In this document: positions 1 through 9,153 of the stretch, piece after piece | How positions within the stretch are numbered: the stretch's first letter is position 1 | Layout of the letters: the number at the start of each line of letters is the position of its first letter | Assembly: GCF_000300855.1 (NCBI RefSeq) | Contig: NZ_ALJF01000023.1 | Location: 62,001 to 126,000 of the forward strand | Length of the DNA stretch: 64,000 nt | Reading direction: 5' to 3' | Source of the DNA: Agrobacterium albertimagni AOL15 | Lineage (GTDB): Bacteria; Pseudomonadota; Alphaproteobacteria; Rhizobiales; Rhizobiaceae | Notes under the pieces: model-generated | What the model was told of the DNA's origin: nothing | The model's input: the letters and a program-made list of their open reading frames with translations, nothing else | Databases searched by the model: none | Program-made: the position numbers and the translations under genes

Positions 1-1
1 G

Positions 2-736
2 GTCCACGACCAGTTCGAAGATCTGCGGGCCGGTGGCTCGACGCTCAAGGAAGCGGCCGACCAGTTGAGGCTCCAGACCGTGACCGTCACCGATATCGAC
101 CGCCGCGGGCTCGACAGTCGCGAGACGGAAGTTGCCGGCATTCCTGAACGGGACAAACTGCTCGCAGACGTCTTCCGCACCGAAATCGGTGTCGAAGCCT
201 TGCCGGTCACCATGGGCAATAACGGTTTCATCTGGTTCGACGTCACCGACATCAAGGCCGAGCGCGATCGCGAACTCGCCGAAGTCCGCGAAAAGGCGAT
301 TGCCGACTGGACCGCAGAACAGCAGCGCATAGCACTCGGTGCGAAGGCGGAGAGCCTGCGCCAGCGCGTCGCAGACGGCGGCACTCTGGAAGAAGTCGCG
401 GCCGAACTCGGGCTTGCGGTCGAGAGCAAGGCTGGTGTCACCCGTCGCACCGAAGACGCGGTTCTTGGGCCCACAGCGATCACGGCCGCCTTCTCTGGCC
501 CGCAGGGCACGGTCGCGACCGCTTCCGGCGGTGATCCCTCGACGCAGATCCTGTTGACGGTCACCGCCGTCCGTGACCAGCCTACCGGCGGCGTGCCGCT
601 CAATGAGGATGAGCAGATCGCTCAGGTCGCGAACTCCGCAGGCGATGACATCCTCGACCAGATGGTCGGTCAGCTTCAGTCGGAATATGGCGTGACGATC
701 AATCAGGCGCTGGCCCAGCAGGCCATCGTCCGGTAA
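2..736 (+). CDS. Peptidylprolyl isomerase, SurA/PpiD-type periplasmic chaperone (C-terminal part)
   Basis: The reading frame is already open at base 2, so the gene begins before the window; 244 codons plus the stop are visible. The visible part resembles the C-terminal half of membrane-anchored PpiD/SurA-like chaperones: an alpha-helical region with ERDRELAEVREKAIADW and a second helical segment rich in Ala/Glu, ending in VNQALAQQ-like helices. Such proteins are anchored in the inner membrane and help fold outer-membrane proteins in the periplasm. trpD follows after 25 bases with its own strong GGGGGAG site, so they are probably cotranscribed. The parvulin domain and membrane anchor are outside the window, which makes the family call inferential. 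Confidence 0.75.
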   Translation, partial: VHDQFEDLRAGGSTLKEAADQLRLQTVTVTDIDRRGLDSRETEVAGIPERDKLLADVFRTEIGVEALPVTMGNNGFIWFDVTDIKAERDRELAEVREKAIADWTAEQQRIALGAKAESLRQRVADGGTLEEVAAELGLAVESKAGVTRRTEDAVLGPTAITAAFSGPQGTVATASGGDPSTQILLTVTAVRDQPTGGVPLNEDEQIAQVANSAGDDILDQMVGQLQSEYGVTINQALAQQAIVR

Positions 737-761
737 TCGTCGGCCAGAGGGGGAGCAGAGA

Positions 762-1778
762 ATGTCCGGGTTGAAGCCCTTCATCGCCAAGATCGCCACG
801 CGCCAGCCGCTTTCGCGGCAGGAAGCAAGCGACGCCTTCGAAATCCTGATGTCGGGCGAAGCCAGCATGGCGCAGGTCGGCGGCTTCCTGATGGGGCTTC
901 GGGTCCGCGGCGAAACCGTTGACGAGATTGCCGGGGCCGTGTCGATCATGCGCCAGAAGATGGTGCCGGTCGATGCTCCCGAGGATGCGATCGATATCGT
1001 TGGCACGGGCGGCGACGGGACCAATACCTACAACATCTCGACACTGGCGGCACTGATCGTAGCCGGAGCCGGCGTGCCAGTTGCGAAGCATGGCAATCGG
1101 GCGCTGAGCTCGAAATCGGGCACGGCCGATGCGCTGTCGCAGCTCGGCGTCAAACTCGACATCGAGCCGGACATGATCTCGCGCTGCATCCGCGAGGCCG
1201 GTATCGGCTTCATGTTTGCGCAGTTGCATCATCCGGCCATGCGGCATGTAGGCCCCGCCCGCGTCGAACTCGGGGCGCGGACCATCTTCAACATCGTCGG
1301 GCCGCTTTCGAGCCCTGCCCGCGTCAAGAAGCAGCTCTTCGGCGTCTACTCGCCGGAATGGCTCGTTCCCGGCGCGGAAGCGTTGCGCGATCTCGGCCTC
1401 ACCAGTGCCTGGGTCGTGCATGGCAGCGGGCTGGACGAAATCACCACGACCGGACCGAGCCAGGTGGCCGAACTGAAGGACGGCGAAATCCGGACCTTCG
1501 AGCTGACACCGGACGATTTTGGCGTTGAGACCGTTTCTCTCGACGCGATCAGGGGTGGCGATGGTACTGTTAACGCAGCCGCTTTGCGGGACGTACTGGG
1601 TGGCGCCAAGACCGCCTATCGCGACGTGGCACTCTGCAACGCCGCCGCTTCGCTCGTTGTCGCCGGCAAGGCAAAGGACGTGACCGAGGGCATGCATCTC
1701 GCAAGCCAATCGCTGGACACGGGCAGTGCGGCACGGGCTCTCGACACGCTGATCACCATTTCCAACTCTGCCGCTTAA
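762..1778 (+). CDS. trpD: Anthranilate phosphoribosyltransferase
   Basis: Second step of tryptophan synthesis: transfers phosphoribosyl from PRPP to anthranilate in the cytoplasm. The 338-residue length is normal. The PRPP/Mg-binding glycine loop GTGGDGTNTYNIST lies near residue 86, followed by KHGNRALSSKSGTADAL near residue 107, both diagnostic of the family. The ATG is preceded by GGGGGAG at suitable spacing. It is followed 16 bases later by trpC, as in other rhizobia, where trpE is unlinked. No attenuator is seen before it. Confidence 0.97.
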   Translation: MSGLKPFIAKIATRQPLSRQEASDAFEILMSGEASMAQVGGFLMGLRVRGETVDEIAGAVSIMRQKMVPVDAPEDAIDIVGTGGDGTNTYNISTLAALIVAGAGVPVAKHGNRALSSKSGTADALSQLGVKLDIEPDMISRCIREAGIGFMFAQLHHPAMRHVGPARVELGARTIFNIVGPLSSPARVKKQLFGVYSPEWLVPGAEALRDLGLTSAWVVHGSGLDEITTTGPSQVAELKDGEIRTFELTPDDFGVETVSLDAIRGGDGTVNAAALRDVLGGAKTAYRDVALCNAAASLVVAGKAKDVTEGMHLASQSLDTGSAARALDTLITISNSAA

Positions 1779-1794
1779 GGGTAAACTTCAGACC

Positions 1795-2610
1795 ATGACC
1801 GATATCCTGAAGCGCATCGAAACTTACAAACGGGAAGAAATTGCGGCTGCCAAGGCTGCCGTCTCGCTGTCGGAACTCAAGGACCGGATCGCGAGCCAGG
1901 ACGCGCCGCGCGGCTTTTACCGATCGCTTCTGCGTGCCCGGGAGGAAGGCCGGTTCGGCCTCATTGCCGAGATCAAGAAGGCGAGCCCCTCCAAGGGGCT
2001 CATCCGTCCGGATTTCGATCCGCCGGCACTCGCGGCCGCCTATGAGGCCGGCGGCGCTGCCTGCCTTTCGGTGCTGACGGATATGCCGAGCTTTCAAGGG
2101 GCACCCGAATACCTCACGGCCGCTCGCAAGGCCTGCTCGCTGCCGGCGCTGCGCAAGGACTTCATGTTCGACGCCTATCAGGTCTACGAGGCCCGTGCCT
2201 GGGGTGGCGACTGCATTCTCTTGATCATGGCATCGCTGTCGGACACAGAGGCTGCGGACCTGGAGAGCGTTGCCTTCGACCTCGGCATGGATGTTCTGAT
2301 CGAAGTGCACGATGCCGAGGAAATGGAACGGGCGCTGAAGCTCAAGTCGCCTCTCGTCGGCATCAACAACCGCAATCTGCGGACCTTCGACGTCAGCCTT
2401 ACGGTCAGCGAAGACCTCGCGGCCATGGTTCCAGCCGATCGCCTGCTGGTCGGTGAGAGCGGCATCTTCACCTATGAAGACTGCCAGCGGCTGCAGAAGT
2501 CGGGCATCACGACTTTCCTCGTCGGCGAGAGCCTGATGCGCAAGGACGATGTCGCTGAGGCGACCCGCCTGCTTTTGACCGGCAAGACCGGCGCGCTGGC
2601 TGCGGAATGA
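1795..2610 (+). CDS. trpC: Indole-3-glycerol phosphate synthase
   Basis: Closes the indole ring in tryptophan synthesis (CdRP to indole-3-glycerol phosphate). It is a stand-alone 271-residue TIM barrel, not fused to TrpF as in enterobacteria. Catalytic motifs are visible: AEIKKASPSKG near residue 60, LRKDFMFDAYQV near 120, GINNRNL near 188 and LVGESGI near 220. The stop overlaps the moaC start by four bases (ATGA), showing translational coupling between tryptophan and molybdopterin genes, an arrangement common in Rhizobiales. Confidence 0.97.
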   Translation: MTDILKRIETYKREEIAAAKAAVSLSELKDRIASQDAPRGFYRSLLRAREEGRFGLIAEIKKASPSKGLIRPDFDPPALAAAYEAGGAACLSVLTDMPSFQGAPEYLTAARKACSLPALRKDFMFDAYQVYEARAWGGDCILLIMASLSDTEAADLESVAFDLGMDVLIEVHDAEEMERALKLKSPLVGINNRNLRTFDVSLTVSEDLAAMVPADRLLVGESGIFTYEDCQRLQKSGITTFLVGESLMRKDDVAEATRLLLTGKTGALAAE

Positions 2611-3104
2611 CTTCCGGGTCCAGCGGTCTGACGCATATCGGCGCCTCCGGCGAGGCGCATATGGTGGATGTCTCGGCCAAGGATGACACGGTTCGCATTG
2701 CGGTCGCCGAAGGCTTCGTGAAGATGAAGCCGGAGACGCTTTCCACGATACGCGAGGGCAATGCCAAGAAGGGCGATGTGATCGGCACCGCCCGCATTGC
2801 CGGCATCATGGCGGCCAAACAGACGAGCAATCTCATTCCGCTGTGTCACCCGCTGATGCTGTCCAAGGTGACTGTCGATATCGAGGAGGACCCGGATCTG
2901 CCGGGGCTGCGCGTCGCGGCGACCGTCAAGCTAACCGGCAAGACCGGCGTCGAGATGGAGGCGTTGACGGCCGTCTCTGTCACCTGCCTGACGATCTACG
3001 ACATGGCCAAGGCCGTGGACAAGACGATGGAAATCGGTGGGATCCGCGTGATGGAGAAGAGTGGCGGCAAATCGGGCGATTTCCGCCACCCGGAGCGAGG
3101 CTGA
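2607..3104 (+). CDS. moaC: Cyclic pyranopterin monophosphate synthase accessory protein
   Basis: Converts the MoaA product into cyclic pyranopterin monophosphate, the first stable intermediate of molybdenum cofactor synthesis. The 165-residue length is typical. Conserved segments include LIPLCHPLMLSKV near residue 77 and the catalytic region GVEMEALTAVSVTCLTIYD near residue 113, with the conserved lysine just downstream in MAKAVDK. It overlaps trpC by four bases and moeA by one (TGATG), so the genes form one translationally coupled unit. Confidence 0.97.
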   Translation: MTSGSSGLTHIGASGEAHMVDVSAKDDTVRIAVAEGFVKMKPETLSTIREGNAKKGDVIGTARIAGIMAAKQTSNLIPLCHPLMLSKVTVDIEEDPDLPGLRVAATVKLTGKTGVEMEALTAVSVTCLTIYDMAKAVDKTMEIGGIRVMEKSGGKSGDFRHPERG

Positions 3105-4318
3105 TGTCGCTGCTGCCGGTCGAGGACGCACTTGCAAGGCTGCTTGCCGTGGCCCACCCGGTCAGCGATATCGAACAGGTTTCGCTTCACGACACCAATG
3201 GGCGCATCCTCGCGACCAATCTGCTCGCCCGCCTCACACAGCCTCCTTTCAATGCCTCCGCCATGGATGGCTATGCTCTGCGTGCAGCCGATGCGGCAGA
3301 GGTCGGCAGTATCCTCACGGTCATTGGCGAATCGGCGGCCGGCCATGGTTTTGGCGGAACGGTAGGACCTGGCGAGGCGGTGCGGATCTTCACCGGTGCG
3401 CCCGTTCCGGATGGAGCCGACAGCATCCTCTTGCAGGAGGATGCCGAAACGCTTGGCGATAACAGAATCCGCACTACCTTTGCCGTCACAGTCGGACGAC
3501 ACATTCGACCGCGCGGGCAGGATTTCGTCGAAGGCGATGTCGCGCTGTCTGCGGGGTTGCACATGGACTTCAGCCACCTGACGCTGGCCGCCGCGATGAA
3601 CCATGCGACACTGCCCGTCTATCGCCGCCCACGGATTGCGATCCTTGCGACGGGCGACGAACTACTGCCGCCCGGACAAACGCCTGGACCCAGCCAGATC
3701 ATCGGTTCGAACAGCTTCGGGATCGCCGCACTGGCGCGCGAGAATGGCGCCGAGGTGATCGACCTTGGCATCGTGCCTGATGATCGTGAGCTGTTGCGAC
3801 AAGCTGTGGAGCAGGCACGCGGACTCAGTGTCGACGTGCTCGTCACGCTCGGAGGAGCATCCGTCGGCGACCATGACCTGGTGCAATCCACGCTAATTTC
3901 CGCCGGCATGGAGCTCGACTTCTGGCGTATTGCCATGCGGCCCGGCAAGCCGCTGATGGTCGGCCGTCTCGATAACATGCATGTGCTCGGACTTCCGGGC
4001 AACCCGGTGTCGAGCCTCGTCTGCGGCCTTCTCTTTCTCGAACCTCTGCTGTGCAAGCTTGGTCACCGGAAGCCCCGCCGACGCATGGCGCAAGCCCGGC
4101 TACAGGCCGCTCTGCCCGCCAATGACAAGCGGCAGGATTATGTGCGCGCAAAGCTGACGGAGCAGGATGACGGGATCCCCTCGGTCGAAAGCTTCGGCAA
4201 GCAGGATTCGTCGATGATGCGGATCTTCTCGCAATCCGATTGCCTGATCGTGCGGCCGCCCCATGCCCCGGCGGCAGAGGCCGGCGAGACCGTGCCGGTG
4301 ATGCTTCTACGGCTCTGA
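3104..4318 (+). CDS. moeA: Molybdopterin molybdenumtransferase
   Basis: Inserts molybdate into adenylated molybdopterin, the last step of Mo-cofactor assembly. The start is the ATG overlapping the moaC stop (TGATG), giving 404 residues; a longer in-frame extension into moaC is only an out-of-frame reading of moaC. MoeA landmarks are visible: PPFNASAMDGYALRA near residue 47, a domain-II beta region, ILATGDELLPPGQ near 183, VTLGGASVGDHD near 247 and LPGNPVSS near 299. It is the last gene of the operon and is convergent with the next gene, 12 bases away. Confidence 0.96.
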   Translation: MSLLPVEDALARLLAVAHPVSDIEQVSLHDTNGRILATNLLARLTQPPFNASAMDGYALRAADAAEVGSILTVIGESAAGHGFGGTVGPGEAVRIFTGAPVPDGADSILLQEDAETLGDNRIRTTFAVTVGRHIRPRGQDFVEGDVALSAGLHMDFSHLTLAAAMNHATLPVYRRPRIAILATGDELLPPGQTPGPSQIIGSNSFGIAALARENGAEVIDLGIVPDDRELLRQAVEQARGLSVDVLVTLGGASVGDHDLVQSTLISAGMELDFWRIAMRPGKPLMVGRLDNMHVLGLPGNPVSSLVCGLLFLEPLLCKLGHRKPRRRMAQARLQAALPANDKRQDYVRAKLTEQDDGIPSVESFGKQDSSMMRIFSQSDCLIVRPPHAPAAEAGETVPVMLLRL

Positions 4319-4330
4319 AGGATCGTGAGA

Positions 4331-4774
4331 TCAGACCCCAGTGGCGATCGTCTTGCCTTCCTCGGCTGCAGTATCTTCCAGTCCATATTGCCGTTTGATC
4401 AGCGCCGCAATTTCCTCTTCGACAGCCTTGCGATCCTCCTCCGGCATCTCGGCGAGCATCTCTTCCGTAAGCTCATGCTCCTCCAAATAGAGGTCACGGA
4501 TCCGTTCGGCCGGCGTTTTGGCGCTTTCCTCCAGGAATTCGGCACGCAGATCATTTCGCTTCATGGCAGCCTCTGCGGCGTCCTTGCTTGAATACACACC
4601 CGTCTGCAACTGCCAGAGGTTCGAGGCAAGGCCAGAGGCGGATTGGTCTCGCTCCAGGGTGCGTTGTGCGGTTGTTGGAGACCCGGCCGCTGTGGTCGGC
4701 AGCTGTTCCTGGGCAGGCTTGCTACGGGTGGTGTAGGTCGTCGGCACATAAAGCCCTGTGTCTGAAATGCGCAT
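4331..4774 (-). CDS. Conserved hypothetical protein, charged helical
   Basis: A 147-residue protein I cannot assign to a named family. The N-terminal 45 residues are Thr/Pro/Ala rich and look unstructured. The segment from about residue 50 contains LWQLQTGVYSSKDAAEAAMKR, and the C-terminal half is strongly acidic and helical (ELTEEMLAEMPEEDRKAVEEEI). There is no signal peptide or membrane segment. An AAGGAG Shine-Dalgarno site lies eight bases before the ATG, and codon use matches the neighbours, supporting a real gene. It is a single gene between convergent moeA and the pyrG terminator. Confidence 0.75.
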   Translation of the reverse strand: MRISDTGLYVPTTYTTRSKPAQEQLPTTAAGSPTTAQRTLERDQSASGLASNLWQLQTGVYSSKDAAEAAMKRNDLRAEFLEESAKTPAERIRDLYLEEHELTEEMLAEMPEEDRKAVEEEIAALIKRQYGLEDTAAEEGKTIATGV

Positions 4775-4830
4775 AGCGAACTCCTTCTCTACCTGAAGTA
4801 GACGTTGTTCCTTGCGCAGGCCTTGAACGA

Positions 4831-4856
4831 AAAAAACCCGGCACTAGGCCGGGTTT
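4831..4856 (-). terminator. Intrinsic terminator of pyrG
   Basis: Eight-base-pair stem AACCCGGC/GCCGGGTT with a five-base loop, followed on the minus strand by a run of U from the A-tract at 4831-4836. It sits 25 bases downstream of the pyrG stop. Confidence 0.88.
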
Positions 4857-4880
4857 CTCAAACAGTATCGAAGGCAAAGG

Positions 4881-6509
4881 TCAGACGAGGCGGCTCTGCT
4901 CGAGGGCCGCACCGATGAAGCTCGCGAAGAGCGGATGCGGGTCGAGCGGGCGTGACTTCAGTTCCGGATGGTACTGAACGCCGATGAACCACGGATGGTC
5001 AGGATATTCGACGGTTTCCGGCAGAAGGCCGTCCGGCGACATGCCCGAGAAGACTAGGCCGCAGGCTTCCAGGCGGTCCTTGTAGTCGACATTGACTTCG
5101 TAGCGGTGGCGGTGGCGCTCAGAGATGTCGGTCGAGCCATAGATCTCGGAGATCTTGGTGCCCTTCTTCAGCGAGGCCTTGTACGCGCCGAGACGCATCG
5201 TGCCACCGAGATCGCCGACAGCCGAACGTTTCTCGAGCTCGTTGCCCTTCATCCATTCGGTCATAAGGCCAACGACCGGCTCTTCGGTCTTGCCGAACTC
5301 GGTGGAAGACGCGTTCTCGATGCCGGCGAGATGACGGGCCGCTTCGACGACGGCCATCTGCATGCCGAAGCAGATGCCGAAATATGGCACCTTGCGCTCA
5401 CGGGCGAACTGGGCCGCCAGGATCTTGCCCTCGGAGCCGCGCTCGCCGAAACCGCCGGGCACCAGGATGCCGTTGACCTTTTCGAGCCATGGCGACGGGT
5501 CTTCCTTTTCGAAGATTTCCGACTCGATCCATTCGAGCTTCACCTTCACCCGGTTGGCGATGCCACCGTGATAAAGCGCCTCAATCAGCGACTTATAGGC
5601 GTCCTTGAGGCCGGTGTACTTGCCGACGATTGCAATCGTCACTTCGCCTTCCGGTGTGCGGATGCGATTGCAGACCTCTTCCCAGGCATCCAGACGTGGC
5701 TTCGGGGCCGGCTCGATACCGAAGGCCGCCAGAACCTCGTTGTCGAGGCCTTCCTTGTGATAGGCCATCGGCACGTCATAGATGTTGGCGACGTCGAGAG
5801 CCTGGATCACGGCGCTTTCACGCACGTTGCAGAACAGCGAGAGCTTGCGGCGTTCCGCCTGCGGGATTTCGCGGTCGGCACGAACCAGAAGAATGTCCGG
5901 ATGGATACCGAGCGCCTGCAGTTCCTTGACGGAATGCTGGGTCGGCTTGGTCTTCAGCTCGCCGGCCGCCGGGATGAAAGGCATCAGGGTCAGGTGAACG
6001 TAGACGGCCGTGCCGCGCGGCAGGTCGTTGCCAAGCTGGCGGATCGCTTCCATGAAAGGCATAGCTTCGATGTCGCCGACGGTGCCGCCGATTTCGCAGA
6101 TGACGAAATCATAGTCGTCATTGCCCTCGATGACGAAATCCTTGATCTCGTTTGTCACGTGGGGAATGACCTGAACGGTTGCGCCGAGATAATCGCCGCG
6201 GCGTTCCTTGTCGATGATGTTCTTGTAGATGCGACCGGTGGTGATGTTGTCGGTCTTGGTGGCCGACCGCCCCGTGAAGCGTTCATAGTGACCGAGATCA
6301 AGGTCGGTCTCGGCGCCGTCGTCGGTGACGAAGACTTCGCCGTGTTGAGTCGGACTCATGGTGCCCGGGTCAACGTTGAGATAAGGATCCAGCTTGCGCA
6401 AACGTACGCGGTAACCGCGTGCCTGCAACAATGCTCCGAGTGCCGCGGCCGCAATTCCTTTGCCAAGAGAGGAAACCACGCCGCCAGTGATGAATACATA
6501 TCGCGCCAT
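4881..6509 (-). CDS. pyrG: CTP synthase
   Basis: Makes CTP from UTP, ATP and glutamine. The start chosen gives MARYVFITGGVVSSLGKG, the invariant N-terminus of the synthetase domain, and 542 residues, the usual rhizobial length; the open frame extends upstream but that part has no family similarity. The C-terminal class I glutamine amidotransferase domain shows the nucleophile elbow GICFGMQMAVVEAARH near residue 385 and the catalytic His/Glu in QYHPELKSRP near residue 515. It lies downstream of secG and tpiA on the same strand, a conserved rhizobial order. The secG terminator hairpin precedes it, so it may have its own promoter. Confidence 0.97.
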   Translation of the reverse strand: MARYVFITGGVVSSLGKGIAAAALGALLQARGYRVRLRKLDPYLNVDPGTMSPTQHGEVFVTDDGAETDLDLGHYERFTGRSATKTDNITTGRIYKNIIDKERRGDYLGATVQVIPHVTNEIKDFVIEGNDDYDFVICEIGGTVGDIEAMPFMEAIRQLGNDLPRGTAVYVHLTLMPFIPAAGELKTKPTQHSVKELQALGIHPDILLVRADREIPQAERRKLSLFCNVRESAVIQALDVANIYDVPMAYHKEGLDNEVLAAFGIEPAPKPRLDAWEEVCNRIRTPEGEVTIAIVGKYTGLKDAYKSLIEALYHGGIANRVKVKLEWIESEIFEKEDPSPWLEKVNGILVPGGFGERGSEGKILAAQFARERKVPYFGICFGMQMAVVEAARHLAGIENASSTEFGKTEEPVVGLMTEWMKGNELEKRSAVGDLGGTMRLGAYKASLKKGTKISEIYGSTDISERHRHRYEVNVDYKDRLEACGLVFSGMSPDGLLPETVEYPDHPWFIGVQYHPELKSRPLDPHPLFASFIGAALEQSRLV

Positions 6510-6598
6510 GGGCTTCACCGGATACCGTTTCAGATTCGATTCCGCCAGCCCTAATCGGGTTTGTCCCACATTTTTCGTGGAATCGGCGGAATATGGAC

Positions 6599-6631
6599 AA
6601 AAGAAAACCGGCGGACCCTGGAGCCCGCCGG
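6599..6631 (-). terminator. Intrinsic terminator after secG
   Basis: Stem CCGGCGG/CCGCCGG (6608-6614 with 6625-6631), read on the minus strand and followed by UUUUCUUUU. It lies 20 bases after the secG stop and before pyrG. Confidence 0.8.
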
Positions 6632-6651
6632 AGTGATGGAAGTCGTTCCGA

Positions 6652-7032
6652 TCAGTTGTTCGGAACGACGTTGGGGTCTGCTGCAGGAGCAGCAGGTGCC
6701 GCAGGCGTCGACTGAGCCGGTGCGGTGCCCGGGAGCTGGTCGAGTACGCTGCCGCCGCCCTGGGTCGTGCCGTTGCCTGCCGGGATGCGGTCAAGGATGT
6801 CGGTCGGACGCGATTCATGACGAGCCAGGATGCCGAGCGCCAAGGAGATCACGAAGAACAGCGTCGCGAGGATTGCTGTGGTGCGGGTCAGCGCATTGGC
6901 CGTGCCGCGTGCCGACATGAAGCCCGAGCCGCCGCCGACGCCGAGGCCGCCGCCTTCGGAGCGCTGGATGAGGACGACGCCGATCAGGGCGACGACGACC
7001 ATGAGATAGATAACGAGCAATACGGTCTGCAT
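6652..7032 (-). CDS. secG: Preprotein translocase subunit SecG
   Basis: Small integral membrane subunit of the SecYEG protein-export channel. The 126-residue protein has two transmembrane helices: residues 3-22 (LLVIYLMVVVALIGVVLIQ) and about 51-70. Between them is the conserved Gly/Ser cytoplasmic loop with GGGLGVGGGSGFMSARG. The C-terminal tail from about residue 95 is an Ala/Pro/Gln-rich disordered extension, frequent in alphaproteobacterial SecG. It is 108 bases downstream of tpiA and ends at a strong terminator. Confidence 0.95.
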   Translation of the reverse strand: MQTVLLVIYLMVVVALIGVVLIQRSEGGGLGVGGGSGFMSARGTANALTRTTAILATLFFVISLALGILARHESRPTDILDRIPAGNGTTQGGGSVLDQLPGTAPAQSTPAAPAAPAADPNVVPNN

Positions 7033-7140
7033 GGAATGTCCATCCTGCCCTATCAGGGCAAAATCAATGAGGTTGGCGGCTCTTTACATGAGAGGAACGG
7101 GCATTGAAAGCCCCTCTTCCGCATTTCGGGACTTTGCCCC

Positions 7141-7911
7141 TTAGGCGGTCAGTTCCTCATAGACCTGGTATATGGCGAGGAAATCGGCCGCCTTCAAGCT
7201 TGCGCCACCGATCAAGGCACCGTCGACATTGTCGACCGCCATCAGTTCCTTCGCATTCGACGGCTTGACCGAGCCGCCATAGAGGAGGCGCATCTTCTTG
7301 CCCACGTCGCCAAAACGCTTGATGAGTTCGGCACGCAGGAAAGCATGCGCTTCGGCCACGTCGGCAACGGTCGGCGTTAGCCCGGTCCCGATCGCCCAAA
7401 CTGGCTCATAGGCGACAACAGTGCGTTCTGCCGTCGCGCCATCCGGGACGGAGCCGGCAAGCTGACGCTTGAGGATGTCGAGTGTCTGACCGGACTTGCG
7501 CTCGTCTGCCGTCTCGCCAATGCAGATCACGGCCGTCAGGTCTGCGGCATAGGCGGCTTCCGCCTTGGCGCGCACAAGATGATCGGTTTCGGCATGGTCG
7601 GTGCGGCGCTCGGAGTGACCGACGATCACATGCGTGCCGAAGCAGTCGGCGATCATCTCGGCCGAGAGATCGCCCGTATGAGCGCCAGAAGCATTCTGAT
7701 GGCAATCCTGGGCGCCGATCTGGAGGGGGCTGTCGGTGCACAGCGCGGTCGCGACGTAAAGCAGCGTTGCCGGCGGGCAGATCAGGGTTTCGACCTTCTC
7801 GGACAGCGGCCCCTGGACACCTTCAGCAATCGCCTTGATCTGATCGAGCGAGGCTCGTGTGCCGTTCATCTTCCAATTGCCCGCAACAAGCGGGCGAACA
7901 TCCGGTGTCAT
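7141..7911 (-). CDS. tpiA: Triosephosphate isomerase
   Basis: Interconverts dihydroxyacetone phosphate and glyceraldehyde 3-phosphate in glycolysis and gluconeogenesis. It is a 256-residue TIM barrel. The substrate lysine is in GNWKMNG near residue 13, the catalytic His in VIVGHSERR near residue 97, the catalytic Glu in VVAYEPVWAIGTG near residue 170, and the phosphate loop in LLYGGSVKPSNA near residue 210. It is upstream of secG on the same strand. Confidence 0.97.
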   Translation of the reverse strand: MTPDVRPLVAGNWKMNGTRASLDQIKAIAEGVQGPLSEKVETLICPPATLLYVATALCTDSPLQIGAQDCHQNASGAHTGDLSAEMIADCFGTHVIVGHSERRTDHAETDHLVRAKAEAAYAADLTAVICIGETADERKSGQTLDILKRQLAGSVPDGATAERTVVAYEPVWAIGTGLTPTVADVAEAHAFLRAELIKRFGDVGKKMRLLYGGSVKPSNAKELMAVDNVDGALIGGASLKAADFLAIYQVYEELTA

Positions 7912-8054
7912 ATCGTCTTACCCCCTATTTCGCTTGTGCGAAGTAACAAATCTGAGCCCAGAAGGAAAGATTGCGCTATCCGATTGGCCCGTTTATCGGG
8001 CGACATGGTGAAAATGTGAACCCTGCCCGCCTGGATAACCGGCAGACCAACCCG

Positions 8055-8936
8055 TTAGCGGATGAGCCAATTGAGGAGGGCACGCCAATCCGACATACGC
8101 ACCGGCGTCCCGTGCGATCCGGTCTCGAACAGAGTGAAGCGTACCGGCTGACTGGCTGCGCGGAGCTTCCTGTAGATGGAAACCTGGTCTTCGGCCGCGT
8201 AGACACTGTCGCGGCTGCCATGGGTGAACCAGATCGGCAGCCTGGCCTTGGCGGCGGCACTCTTCGACAGTGCCGGATCCGGCGCACCGCCGAGGATCGC
8301 CATGCCTGAGAGCTTCGCCACGGTTGCCGGGTCCCTCGACACGCCCGAGCAGATGAAGCTGCCCATGGAAGCGCAGGCGAGCACCACGGGCTTACCGCCG
8401 GATTGGGCCGAGGCGTAGGCAACAAGAGACGCGACCTCGCTTACCCCCTTGTCGTCGAAGCTTCTCACAGAAGGCGCGTAATAGGTGCCGCCGTTTTCGG
8501 CAGCGAGGTTCTTCAGGCGGTTGAAATTGCCGCCGAAGCTGATGTCGTTCAGGCCAAGGCGTCTGTCCCCGCCCCTGCCGTGAATGAAGATCACGGTGAA
8601 GGCCTGGCCCTGGTCACGGCCGACCCGTCCGACCTCCATCGGCCCGGTCGGGAGCTGCAGTGTCTGGTTCTCCTGGACCCTGCGTACCTTCAGCGAAACA
8701 TAGCGCTCCTTCACGCGACGCTCAGGGATACTGTCGCGACCGTTGATGTCGCGCATCTCGTCATAATCGATGCGGGTGAAATCGCCGCTGTCTCCACTTT
8801 CCAGCACCGTCTGGTTCGAAAACAGCTCATCCTTGAATGGTGCGATGGTGTCGGCTTTGGCACTCGACAGGAACAGAAACGGAAAGAGAACGCAGGAAAT
8901 CGCCGCAGTGCGGAAATGAGCTGTGGACATCTGCAT
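8055..8936 (-). CDS. Exported alpha/beta-hydrolase family protein
   Basis: From the ATG at 8936 (MQMSTAHF) the 293-residue protein has a Sec signal peptide, with a hydrophobic stretch AAISCVLFPFLFLSSAKA ending near residue 28. The mature part contains FIHGRGGDRR (oxyanion region), a likely nucleophile in VLACASMGSF (A-S-M-G), WFTHGSRDSVYA (acid loop) and a final histidine in ETGSHGTPVR. This pattern suggests a periplasmic serine esterase or hydrolase; the substrate is unknown. It runs opposite to parE and its 5' end lies in the region before the parE start. Confidence 0.8.
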   Translation of the reverse strand: MQMSTAHFRTAAISCVLFPFLFLSSAKADTIAPFKDELFSNQTVLESGDSGDFTRIDYDEMRDINGRDSIPERRVKERYVSLKVRRVQENQTLQLPTGPMEVGRVGRDQGQAFTVIFIHGRGGDRRLGLNDISFGGNFNRLKNLAAENGGTYYAPSVRSFDDKGVSEVASLVAYASAQSGGKPVVLACASMGSFICSGVSRDPATVAKLSGMAILGGAPDPALSKSAAAKARLPIWFTHGSRDSVYAAEDQVSIYRKLRAASQPVRFTLFETGSHGTPVRMSDWRALLNWLIR

Positions 8937-9153
8937 GGAAGATGGGTTTCCTCTCGGCTCACGCTTGCCTTCGCGAAATGCGCCACGCAAAGCTGGCCCG
9001 AATTCAACATGCGCCGGCTCTCTGGTCCTTCGCGCCTGCCCTGCCTTTCTGGCACAATCCGACCGATTCGCAGATGCGACTGGCCTGATGCGGCGGCTTT
9101 ATGAAGGTGCCGCGAAGCCGGCATCGAACAGCAACAGAGTATCGAACGACGCC

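Noticed and set aside
5106..6554. A 482-codon plus-strand frame opposite pyrG
   Set aside because: Antisense shadow; pyrG motifs are complete on the minus strand.
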